Of a DNA stretch of 64,000 nucleotides, positions 11,150-22,200 are shown piece by piece. Positions within the stretch are counted from its first letter, which is position 1; the number at the start of each line of letters is the position of its first letter. Below the pieces are notes generated by a model. The model ran no database searches, was not told the DNA's origin, and saw only the letters and a list, made by a program, of their open reading frames with translations. The position numbers and the translations under genes are program-made. Origin of the DNA: Symbiodinium natans. Lineage: Eukaryota > Sar > Dinophyceae > Suessiales > Symbiodiniaceae. The stretch spans positions 298,001 to 362,000 of the forward strand of contig CAJNDS010000458.1 of the NCBI GenBank assembly GCA_905221605.1. The letters run 5' to 3'.

Positions 11150-13308
11150 TGAGGGTTCTGAGAGTTTAGGATTTAGGGTTGACACTTCTTAAGGGTTGAT
11201 TGAGGGTTTAGGGTTCAGGGTTTAGGGTTTAGGGTTTAGGGTCTAGGGTCTAGGGTCTTAGGTCTTAGGGTTTAGGGTCTTTGGGTTCAGTGTTCTCAGG
11301 GTTTAGGGCCTAGGGTTTATGGTTCAGGGTTTAGGCTTGAGGGTTGAGGGCACGCAGTACAGACAAGAGGCACTCGCAACGCGCCCACGTCAGGCTCTGC
11401 TGGGGACAGACAACCGCCCCTGGCGGGCGCCAGCCTCTCACATCCTCTGCAACCGGCCCTCAAATCCTCCAGAAAGTAGACTCAGGGGCTCTATCTCTTT
11501 TTTGGGTGAACTGATAGACTCACGCAGTACTTTTCCTACGTCTCCTTCCGACTTCTCCTCTGTGTTTTTGCCTCTATGGGCCTTTATCTTCCGGGAACTT
11601 TTGGTTTGAAGCGGAACATCCGCAGGGGCTCTCCGTGCTCAGAGGGACTTCCTTGGCCATGTGCGCGCTGGGGCCGCTGAACCTGCTTGTGGTCCGGCCA
11701 CCCTGGTCACCCTAAACCCTAAACCCTAAACCCTAAACCCGATTTTAGGGACTCATAGGGGATTGCGGAGATGTAGGGAGCTTGGGGTACAGGAAATCCT
11801 TAAGCCCTGAACCTTTAAGACCTTAAACCCTGGACCCACACCCCGTCCGAGGGTATCCGTTTCTCTTTCTTTCCAGGCCTCCTCATGTTTGGTAGAGTTT
11901 GGGTTTTTTTGATCTGACTACCTGTGAAGTTTGTTTCTGCCATCTACAGCACCAATGAGAAGCCGAGCTCAGATTCACCCACGACTCGATCTCTCCTCAG
12001 TTCAGTGCCGCCCGTTCTTTCGATCAGCTGATCCAGATTATTTGGTAAATGGCCAGATGATGACTTCATGATCTTTCCGGCCATTCGATTTGAGGGATCG
12101 CTGTGCACAGTGTTCAACAGCAGACGCGTCGACTGCGGAGTATCAGCGCCGGCTGCAGCGGAGCGGCCCTGAACGTCTAAACCCTTAAGACCCCTAAACC
12201 CCTAAACCCCAAACCTTAAACCCTAAACCCGAAATCCACGTGTTCTTCAAAGATTATGGGAAGGGTCCCCCACCCTAAGCCCTAAACCCTAAACCCTTAA
12301 ACCCTGACCCCCCTCCTACTCCTTTTCCCATACTCTCATTGATAGCATCTCCTAAGAGTATGCTACGGCCAGCCTAGGGCTTGAATTCTCTGCATATAGC
12401 TCTTCGGAATCCAGAAAAAGATCGTTTTGAGGGACCTGCTCGAAGGTGCCTCGTGGCAGAGCCCCTGAGCCCTTTTTAGCCCTTACACTTCTACTTGGAG
12501 GTTCATGGTACTTATACATATTCACCAATTATACCCGTACTTATAACTGTACTTATCACCACAGTAGGGCACTTCAGGGGCTTGTAAGTGGCTTATAAGT
12601 ACAGTCATATTTGGTTAGTAAGTACCATGAACCTCCAAGCAGGCCCGTAATCATTTCTTCCGAGCCCTCCCAAGCAAGCCCGGACATGTGCCCTAGATCC
12701 TAAGCCCTAAGCCCTAAACCCTAAGCCCTAAGCCCCAAGCCCTGAGCCCTAAGCCCCAAGCCCTGAGCCCTAAGCCCGAAGCCCTAGCTGGACCTTTGAC
12801 GCCTAAACCCCCCAACTTCGAATCCAGAGGCCTCCAACCTGAAGAAAGCCCTTCAAGCCCCTAGACCCCAAACCTTAATCCCTTTCCCCTTTTTATTAAA
12901 CGTACCCCGAATAAGAAAAGCACTTTCCGGGAAATCCTGCCGAAACCGGCCCCGCCTTTAAACCCTATTTCCGAATTGGGGGGGGGCGGGGGGGTGTTCA
13001 GGGCCTCAAATCCTTCAAGCCAATCTAATCTAATCTCTCTCCCCAAAGTTGCTAGGGGGGGGGGGGGGGGGGGGGGGGCGTTTAATTCGGGGAAGGGATT
13101 TAACCCGAAACCCTAAAACCCTAAAACCCTAAAACCCTAAAACCCTAAGACCCTAAAACCCTAAAACTCTAAAACCTTAAAACCCTAAAACCCTAAAACC
13201 CTAAAACCCTAAAACCCTAAAACCCTAAAACCCTAAAACCCTAAAACCCTAGAACCCTAGAACCCTAGAACTCTAAACCCTAAATCTGAAATCCACCGGG
13301 AATGCCAG
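11150..13308. repeat. Putative intron with family A element and CCCTAAAA array
   Basis: G arrays 11160-11345; unique DNA 11346-11705 with a 96-codon open frame of unknown meaning; C arrays 11708-11740 and 12175-12310; family A inverted-repeat element 12494-12639; CCCTAAG repeats 12700-12790; a 20-odd-base G run near 13057-13078; and an array of the 8-mer CCCTAAAA at 13105-13260. Confidence 0.5.
12494..12639. mobile_element. Short inverted-repeat element, family A copy 1
   Basis: Both ends carry a perfect 21-bp terminal inverted repeat beginning CTTGGAGGTTCATGGTACTT; length about 146 bp, no coding capacity. A second copy lies at 18676-18801 with the same ends and a diverged middle. Resembles a MITE; no clear target duplication. 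Confidence 0.8.
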
Positions 13309-13364
13309 GTGTTTGGCTCGCAGCTGCCCGCGAAGTCCTTCGCCGAGGATGTCGGGCCATGCAG
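13309..13364 (+). CDS. Putative exon of unrecognised upstream gene (g)
   Basis: After a CCCTAAAA array and AATGCCAG, an open stretch reads VFGSQLPAKSFAEDVGPC and ends at CAG|GTAAAA, a conventional GT donor. An alternative acceptor (CTCGCAG) lies 15 nt inside. Unlike most exons here, C-type rather than G-type repeats follow. Confidence 0.4.
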
Positions 13365-13729
13365 GTAAAACTCTTATACACCCCAAACCCCGCCTATAAG
13401 CAGAGCCCCAGAAGCCCTATAGGCCCTATAAGCCCTATAAACCCTATAAGCCCTATGAGCCCTATAAGCCCAATAAACCCCTTTAACCCTGAATTGCGGC
13501 TTTAGAGTCTTCAGGATTGGGGCCGTTGGTGGGCATGAGGATCTGTGGGTCTGTGGGTCTAAGGTTTAGAGTATGAGTGTAAGCCCTAGACCCTAGACCC
13601 TAAACCCTAAACCCTAAACCCTAAACCCTAAACCTTGGGGGCTTGCAAGCCATGGATGTGTTTGGGTTGGGATCCTGCCGCCTTCTTCTTGACTCTCTCT
13701 CTTCGGGGGTTTGGTTTAGTGGTACTCAG
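13365..13729. repeat. CCCTATAAG repeats and C array
   Basis: Variant repeats CCCTATAAG/CCCTATAAA at 13410-13470, weak G-type text at 13550-13580, CCCTAAA at 13585-13640, then CT-rich unique DNA to an acceptor-like TACTCAG. No gene recognised. Confidence 0.5.
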
Positions 13730-13780
13730 GGACCCCAAAACCACCGAAGCATCAGGATGCCCCTGGTGAGAAGGGCAGCC
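13730..13780 (+). CDS. Putative exon just upstream of the RCC1-like gene
   Basis: Acceptor TACTCAG, an open frame reading GPQNHRSIRMPLVRRAA, then GTAGGG and a long TTTAGGG array. It could be a 5' untranslated or first exon of the next gene or the last visible exon of the previous one; this cannot be decided from sequence. Confidence 0.3.
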
Positions 13781-14047
13781 GTAGGGTTTAGGGTTTAGGG
13801 TTTAGGGTTTAGGGTTTAGGGTTTAGGGTTTAGGGTTTAGGGTTTAGGGTTTAGGGTTTAGGGTTTAGGGTTTAGGGTTTAGGGTTTAGGGTTTAGGGTT
13901 TAGGGTTGGGTGGTTTCGACATATAGGCCTTCAGGTCATGGGGTTTGGGGTTCGGGGTTCATGGCTTTGGAGTGAAAGTTGTAGGGCTGTTGGTCGAGCC
14001 CCGAGCCCAAAACCCTAAACGGGGATTCAGACATGTATATATATATT

Positions 14048-14079
<32 letters not shown>

Positions 14080-14463
14080 TATATGTTGCCTCATCTCTCT
14101 CTCTATTTCTATGTATATCCATTATATGTATGTATGTAGGCATCTATGTCTTGCTTTTTTCGGCTCAAGGCTTCCGGCCATTCAGGGGTCCGGGGGCCTT
14201 GGTTTAGGGTTTCGTGAGTTGGTGTTTCGTAAAAATTGAGGCTTTCGGAGCCTCAGCCCTCAGCTATCGCAGGGAAAGCCCTCCGCAACTTTCAGACTTT
14301 AGAGCTTCCCTGTGCACCCTGGGAGCCTTTGAGGTGCCGCGAGCGATTCGGGAGCCCTAATCCCTTGCAGCCCTACTTCCTAAGCCCTAAACCCTAAACC
14401 CTAAACCCTAAACCCTAAACCCTTGCAACCTTCAACCCTAAACCCCCTATCAGCCTCCCCGGG
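13781..14463. repeat. Perfect TTTAGGG array, AT repeat and C array
   Basis: A near-perfect array of about 17 TTTAGGG units at 13784-13905, a TA microsatellite at 14035-14086, and CCCTAAA repeats at 14380-14445 directly before exon 1. A promoter is not identifiable. An acceptor-like CTATCAG at 14450 leaves open that exon 1 extends upstream of its ATG. Confidence 0.6.
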
Positions 14464-14517
14464 ATGGCGGTCTCCATCCACGTGTCGCTGATGAGTGGCC
14501 AGACGGCCACGATCAAG
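14464..14517 (+). CDS. Exon 1 of RCC1-like gene
   Basis: Reads MAVSIHVSLMSGQTATIK, the first strands of a ubiquitin-like fold. The donor is AAG|GCACCT. C-type repeats lie on both sides of this exon, an exception to the usual layout. Confidence 0.75.
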
Positions 14518-16186
14518 GCACCTAAACCCGAAACCTCGAAACCCTTAACCCGAAACCCTAAACAAGTGTCGCTCAGGATTTAGGGTGTTGGGTTTGGCTT
14601 TTCTCGACTACTCGACTGCACGCGTTCCTGCGCGTTGGGTTTAGTGAATTTAGGCTGTGGAGTTGGATTCAGCCCGAAACCCTAGAAACCTTAAACCCCG
14701 AAACGTTACAAGCCCCAAATCCTATGAACCTTGAACCCTATAAAGCCTAAACCCGAAACCCCAAGAAGGGAGCATGCATTAGAACAACCCCCACGTACGC
14801 TGTTTGCGGTCCAGAGTCTGCGCAGGGGGTCTCCGATGCACACACAATGAGATGCCCTGAAACCCTAAACCCCAAATAAACCCTTAAACCCTAAATCCTA
14901 AACGTTTGGTGTTCAGGTTTGGCGCTGCGTTGGGGTTTATAGGGTTTAGGGTTCCCAACCCCCCCCCCCCCCCCCCCGCAGGGCTTTGATGGCTTAAGGC
15001 CCCCCCCACCCCCCCCCCCCCCCCCCCACACCGCCTTTAGGCGATGACACGCGCTTTCCAGGGCTTCAGCACCTGAACCCGAATAGCTGGAGCCCTTCTA
15101 GGATGCCCAGTAGTACACGTTTTCTCTTTTTGGTTTAGGTGTCCTTAAACCCCTTTCAGCAAATAAGGGCCCCTTTCGATCCTAGGTTACTGGGCAACCT
15201 CGCCTTGCCCCGAAAACCCCAAACCCCAAACCCCTAAACCCCAAACCCTCAACCCTAAACTCTGAACCCTGAACTCTAAACCCTAAACCCTAAACCCCAA
15301 TCTCAACCCGAAGCCCTAAACCCCAGCCTTAACGCTCCACAGCCCACAGCTTCTGAACCCGGATCCCTGAGTCGCAAGCCCTAAGCCTTAGCCCTACGAA
15401 CCCTATTGCAAAGCCTACATTCCTCATGAACCATAACCTCCCACCCCCCCCCCCCAAAAAAAAAGACGAACTCTATACATATATATATATATATATATGT
15501 AATATCTGTATTTTTCATCGTTTATAATTATTGATTTATTCAATTGTTTCTTTCGCACAGAATGAAATTCGCTGACGAAATTCGCGTAAGACCCATAAAC
15601 TGAGAACCCGAAGCTCCGCATAAGCCCTAAAAGCCTTGGCCCCTAAAGCCTAACCTTAAAACCTGTACACACTCGCCCCTAGCAACCAAATCATGGTCCT
15701 CAACCTTAACTTCCCTAAGTTCTCAAAGGGTTTAGGGTTTAGGGTTAGGTTTAGGGTTTAGGGTTTGAAGCCCTTGCGTTAATTCTACCCTTAAAACCGA
15801 ACACTAAGCCCAAGCGCCCCTAAAAACCCTAAACCTAGACCCCAAAGCCCCATCCTCTTAGTAGATGAATGAGTACACTTTTTACTTTTGGGCTACTAGA
15901 ACCCTATGGCACTGAAAGTGTTCATTGTTTGGGGCGTATGAACTCAGGAAGTAAGAAACCCAAAAACCCAAAACCCCAAACCCTAAAACCCCAAACCCTC
16001 AACCCCGAACCCTAAACCCTAAACCTAAACCCTAACCCTACCTATCCCTAAAAGCTGGCAGAGGCATCCCCGAAGGACAGCGTCAGCCAGCTGCGACTCG
16101 CGGCGCAGCGAGAACTCAAGGCGGGGCGGTTTCGGGTTTGGGGTTTGGGGTTTAGGGTTTAGGGTGTGGGGTTTAGGGTTTAGGGT

Positions 16187-16225
<39 letters not shown>

Positions 16226-19200
16226 GGTTTAGGGTTTAGGGTTTAGGGTTTAGGGTTTGAAGCTGGAGCTGGTGGACGGTTTCATGCAGACAGCCCCGTC
16301 CTGCTTCCGGATCCAATCTGGCTTACTCCTAGGTAGGATAAGGGGCACCCTTAAAAGGGAACCCCTTCTTAACCCTCTTCTGGCTCTCTTAAACAGGGAC
16401 CTTATTCAGAGGGTCTATGTTCCCAAGGGTCCCCTTAATCCTATCCCCTACTTACTGGTCTGTGTGTGCACATTGAACTTTGTTCAGGACCAGGCAAAGA
16501 AGAGAGGGATTAGTGCGCAAAGTATCAATCGCCGGTTATGTCTTAAAGGGCTAAGCCTATAGACACCTAACCCGTTGCGAGCGCATGGCAGCCTTGAAAG
16601 AAGAAGATGCCTTGCCCCTAAACCTGCAGCCATCACCATAAACCGTTGCAATACGCCCGACCCCGCCCAAAACTGAACCCTAAACCCTAAACCCTAAACC
16701 CTAAACCTCATTTCATAAAACAATCGTTGGAAAGGTGGGCATCTCCGAGCTCCTGACCTGCAACGGCCGCACGCTGCGCGGCACCGGTGTCTTGGAGGCG
16801 GACCTTGCGGGTTGCGCAAGCTTCCGCCTTTAGGGTTTCAGAGCTTAGGGTTTAGGGTTTAGGGTTTCAGAGTTTAGGGTTTAGGGTTTCAGAGTTTAGG
16901 GCTTAGGGTTTCAGAGTTTAGGGCTTAGGGTTTCAGAGTTTAGGGCTTAGGGTTTCAGAGTTTAGGGTTTAGGGTTTCAGAGTTTAGGGCTTAGGGTTTC
17001 AGAGTTTAGGGCTTAGGGTTTCAGAGTTTAGGGCATAGGGTTTCAGAGTTTAGCGTTTAGGGTTTGTGGTTTCAGAGTTTAGGGTTTAGGGTTTGTGGTG
17101 TCAGAGTTTAGGGTTTGGGGTTTGTTAGGGTGTATTGGCATTGGGGTTTCGGGTTTAGGTTTTATGGATGATGCGTTTAGATTCTTTAGGTGGCTTAGAT
17201 CACTTGGAAGCTGCATGTTCGTGAATTCTTGAGTTCTGGACCCTTAAACCCTAAACCCTCAACCCAAAACCTCAACCCTAAACCCTAAACCCTCAACCCT
17301 AAACCCTCAACCCTCAACCCTAAACCCTAAACCCTAAACCCTAACCCCCAAACCCTAAACCCTAAACCCTAAACCCTAAACCCGAAACCCTCTCTTGCGG
17401 AGGGCTTGGGGGGTATCTGCCATGGGCTCGGAGCACCAAAAGCCCATCGTGCCTAGGGAGTCCTTGACTCGTGTCTGTCTGGGGGTTCAGGGTTTAGGAT
17501 TTAGGGTTTAGGGTTTAGGGTTTAGGATTTAGGGTTTAGGATTTAGGGTTTAGGATTTAGGGTTTGGGGTTTAGGGTTCAGGGTTTGGGGCTCAGGGTTG
17601 AGGGAGCCCAGCAGGCTTCATCCTACCATAAACCCCAAACCCTAAACCCCAAGCCCCAGACCCTAAACTCCAAACCCTAAACCCCAAACCCTAAACCTCG
17701 AAACTCTACACCCTAAACCCGAAACCAATCAAAGTCCTGAGCAGTCCGATGCTAAGCTTTTCACCCAAAGCCGTCTGGGCTGGCTTAGAAGCTTACGTAG
17801 GAGTTTGGGGCTTACAAGCTTCGTTAGGGTTTAGAAGTTTTCGGTTTGGAGTCTAGAAGCTTGGGGTTTAGAGGTTTAGGGCTTTGAAGTTTAGGATTTT
17901 TCAAGTTAAGGGCTTAGCTGTTTAGAGGCTCATGGCTTGGAAGTTTAGAAGTTTGGGGTTTTCAGCTTGCACGTTAAGAAGTTTAGAGTTTCAGAAGTTC
18001 ATGGCTTGCAAGTTTACAAGTTTAGGCTTCTAGGGTTCGGAAGTTTAGAAGTTTAGGGCTTAGGGTTTAGGCTGTACTCCTGAGCTTCTCGCCTACACGA
18101 GATCCTGAGCAGGATGAAGTGGCCGATGGCGTCCACTTGGCTGCACTTTTGGCGGGGCTGCGGGGATTTCCGCGAAAGCGGATTCGAAGAAGCTTCCAAT
18201 AAGGGCCATTTGTTGAACTAGTCTGGAATTCGGTGCTAAACCTTGAAACCCTATAACCCCCTAACCCGTAAGCCCAAACCCCTAAACCCTAAACCCTACC
18301 CCTAAACCCTACTTAGTATGGCTCGAAGGCCATGGACGTGGGCCGTGTAACAACACATTTTGCAGCGTAGAAGATGTAGGAATTGTTGGTTTCGGGGCCG
18401 AAGAAGCCTAAACCCTTAACCCGGATGAAGCTCCAAATCCGGACCCCTCTGCAGCCCGACAAATAGGAGGAATGTTCAGGGTTTAGGGCTTAGAGTTTAG
18501 GGTTTAAGGTTTAGGGTTTAGGGCTTTTTTGGCTTAAGGTTCAGGAGGCCTTAGAATTGATCGGCCCCCCAGCGGAAGTCGCTTGTGCCAGCTACTACAC
18601 TTTGATACCTTACAACCCTGCCAAAATCCTGTAGACCCTAAACCCTAAACCCTAAAACCTTTTTGGGGTGCCCTACTTGGAGGTTCATGGTACTTATTAG
18701 CCAATTCTAACTGTACTTATAACCCACTTATAAGCCCCTTAAGTGCCCTGATATGGTAAAGTACAGTTATAATTGGTTAAGAAGTACCATGAACCTCCAA
18801 GAATAGGGGCCGCCTTGTATATAGCAAGGACCCCAATAGGGGCCGCCTTACATATAACAAGGGCCCCAAAAGGGGCCATGTTTCAGAGAAGTTTGAAGTG
18901 ACCATATCCTTAAAAACCTGTAACCATGCAAACCCAGAACCTGACCCCCTGGGGAATTCTGAATCCACAACGGCAGCGAGGATCACGGACGTCTCCTAAG
19001 CTCCTAAACCCCAACCCGTCACGCTTGCTGGTGGAGAGATCGGCAGCCTCCAGAAACCCTCAACCCTATAGACCACCCGAGCACCGAATCCCAAACACCA
19101 CCTGCACCCAGCAGGCCTTCAAGCACCCCTTAACAAGTGTAGCAGAGCACCTACTCTCAACCCTAAGCTCTAGACCCTAAACCCTGAAACACTAAACGTT

Positions 19201-22200
19201 CCGGAAGTGAGTGCTTTCGGGTTTAGACTTGTAGGGCTTTTCCGTTTTCGGGTTTAGGGTACGTATGTGCTTTGTTCAACCTACAACAAACCCTGCAAGA
19301 CCCTTGCAAGCGCTGAGCCTCACCAGACTGAGGAATCCTTGACAGCCCTCGTGCGACAGGCCATATGATTCTCTAAATGATGGTCCCTTTTTGGGTACAG
19401 TGACATCGCTGGATAAGAAACCTCTAAGTTTTGGCGAGGGTACCCTCGGTTTCTTAATTATGAAGCCCACTCAATTTCCGGAATTATAGCCTCCACACTT
19501 TTGAGGGCACCCTCGGTTTCTTAACGAATTTCTTAATGGGATTCGAACTGGCAACGTGTCAATTAGTAAGGCGACGCCTTATCCATTAGGCTGATCGCTC
19601 AAGTTCTTTATTGGGGGCTCTCCTCAAATCGGCAGGGTTTAGGGTTTTGGGGCTTGTTGTGTAGAGCACAGGTTCAGTTCTCTAAATTCTGGCCCCTTTG
19701 GGGTACCCTTAACAAGAGGGGCCGCCTTGCAAGAAGGACTGCAGAAGGACGATATTTTAGAGAAGTGACCTTTTAGGGGTGAGAGCTCGGGTTTCAGCCG
19801 CTTTCAGTTTGCTTTTTGTATTCGGGCTTCAGGGATTCTCGGTTTGGGGAGGAGTAGGGGATTGGGGTGTGGGGCTTTGGGTTTAGGGTTAAGTTTTTGA
19901 GAGGAAGTCGTAGGGAATTGGGATACAGCCTACACCATAAAGTCACCGCCCCCCAAACCTTAACCCTCCCTGCATGAGATCAATTTGCTCCCTACCACCG
20001 TTCCCATGCAATTATGAGGTTTCTATAAGAGGCCTAAGCCCCTGCAGCCGAGTATAAGGGTCTAGTGAGTTATACCACAAGAGCTCTAATTAATTATTAA
20101 GGAACCCTTGTTATATGGACCTTTTGAGGGGTTCCTCTGAAGCCCCTCTTTGACCCACCCTGAGAGGTGCAGCTCACGCAGAGCCGCCGCGCCGCCTCCT
20201 TCGCCTTGATCCGTGGCGACGGCGTCTTGGTGGAGATGTCGGTTTAGGGGCCGCAGGTTTAGGATCTGGGATTTTGTAAGGGTTTTGGGGCTGAATTCGG
20301 TTGTTTAGAGTTTGGGGGGTTTAGGGTCCATGATAGGGTTTGGGGTTGATAGGGTTGTTTTTTTTGGTTCAGGCTGTCGCGTCCATGGACTTGGCAAAAT
20401 GGTCTGCCTGTTGTGGTGGGGTGCCACAGCCCCTTTACTATACCTCTTTATAACTTTACGAGCTCCACGCTCCGAACCATAACTTTCCCCTGCAAGCCCC
20501 CCCAAACCCTAAGCCTCACAAGAAGCCCAACATCCCAAACCCTTCAAACCCCAAGCAGACCCCAAAAGCCCAAAACTCCAAAACCCTGCACCCCCAGCAC
20601 CCAAAGCTCGAAACCCTAAAGGACAAAGCCGAAGCCCCAAAGCCCCAAAACCCTGACAAGCCTTGTACCTGTTGAAGAACCTTTAGATTGCAGGGTTCTT
20701 AAGGGAGGCAAGTGGGGTATGTACTCCTAGGTTCCCGAATGCTCCCTACTACTCCCTAAGCCTCCGTAAGTTTCCCTAAGGAGGTTTCCTATGTACCTAC
20801 CCCCATGAACCCCCCTTCCTTAAGAACCCTAGACCTTCCTTCCTTCGTGTGCTTGCAGCGGACGCTGGTGCTGGCCAAAAATGAGCCTGTGGCTCACAGC
20901 CTTGTATGTGAGAGGTGAAACAAACCAACCGAACCAACAACCGAGAAACAAGACCCAAAGCCAAACGGAGACCCCAGCCCCGAAACCAAAAACCCCGCAA
21001 AGGCAGAGGCAACCCCAGAACGAACCCGAGGGAAGCCCGAAACCGAAAAACCAACAAGCCCAAACCAACCACAGAAGCCCAGCGCAGCTGGGGACGACGG
21101 CCAAGGCCGCGCGAGGCATTAACGGAACTCGCAGAAGCCACCAACTTGTGCAGCAGCCAGAGTGAGCAACGAAGTGCCGAGTAGCCGCCCTTGACAGCAC
21201 AAGGCAAAGACTGGCAACACTACGGGGCACTCCGATCAGAAGTCGAACACGACGCATGCACATCTACACGGCCAACTCAAAGTGACTTTGACGTGCCTTC
21301 ACCTGTCCAGTGCCTCCAGGCAGAGGTGGATGAGAGGACACCACCCCGGCGAGAAAAGGGAGTGAGCAGCACGTTGAACCGATGGCCAGTTAGACAAATT
21401 CAATCTGCCCCAGTGCTCTAGTGATGAAACTTCACCAAACAAGCACTGAAGGGAAAAAGCAGCCGCCAGAAGCGGCCACAGCCCGGCAAAGAAGGTACCA
21501 CCAGGATCCCAGACCAGGACCAGTGGGAAGTGTGCCCAAATGCCGTCATCCACCTGTCTATGCCAGCAGATCTTTGACATCGCGAGCACATGCCAGTACC
21601 ACCAACCATGCCTCCGGCCACAAGGAATACCACCACAGGTGCAGTAAGAAGGCCCAAGGTCCTCGCATCCATGCACAAGCATGCCACTGTGCCCCTGGTG
21701 GCATGCTCCGCCCAAAACCCATACCAAAAGGCAGGCGAGCGCCCTGACTGTCGCATGGGAGAAACAAGGGGGATCCACGCTGGGGTCTGGCCATGGCTAA
21801 AGTCGCGGGCACAGCGCAGCCGAAACCCGGGGCTCATAGCTTGAAGCCAAGATGCCTCGAACCCTAGACCCTATAAGCCCTAAACCCTAAACCCTCCCTT
21901 AAGAACCTCTAGTGAGATCAACCCCCCAGTTCTCAGTAGCTTTAACCTTCCCCGCTGCTGAATTCTCGAACCCTCGCTATAGGTCTTCGGGCTGTGCAGG
22001 TGTTCCTAAACTCAACCCTTCAACCCTTCAAGCCTAGATCCTTGTAGGGTTTAGCCCCTAAGCCTTGCCCTGAACCGTAGAGCCCTAAACCCCTTTGGGT
22101 TTAGGGCTTAGGAACCCTAAGCCTTGAAGCCCTAAACTCTAGAGCCCCAACACCCAAGAGCCCTAGATACTATATAGAGCCCAGAGTAGGCCCTCATTCC

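Larger units (their letters stand above)
18152..20166 (+). other. Intron 4 (2015 nt)
   Basis: Contains C array 18270-18310, G array 18478-18530, family A copy 2 at 18676-18801, two tandem copies of an AGGGGCCGCCTT-bearing unit (18805-18890) and a tRNA-like stretch on the minus strand (about 19540-19610). The ends are not clearly telomeric. Confidence 0.6.

Noticed and set aside
14150..14166. Relic of the dinoflagellate spliced leader (TTTTTCGGCTCAAG)
   Set aside because: Only the last dozen bases resemble the leader end; too short and without the 5' half, so chance is likely.
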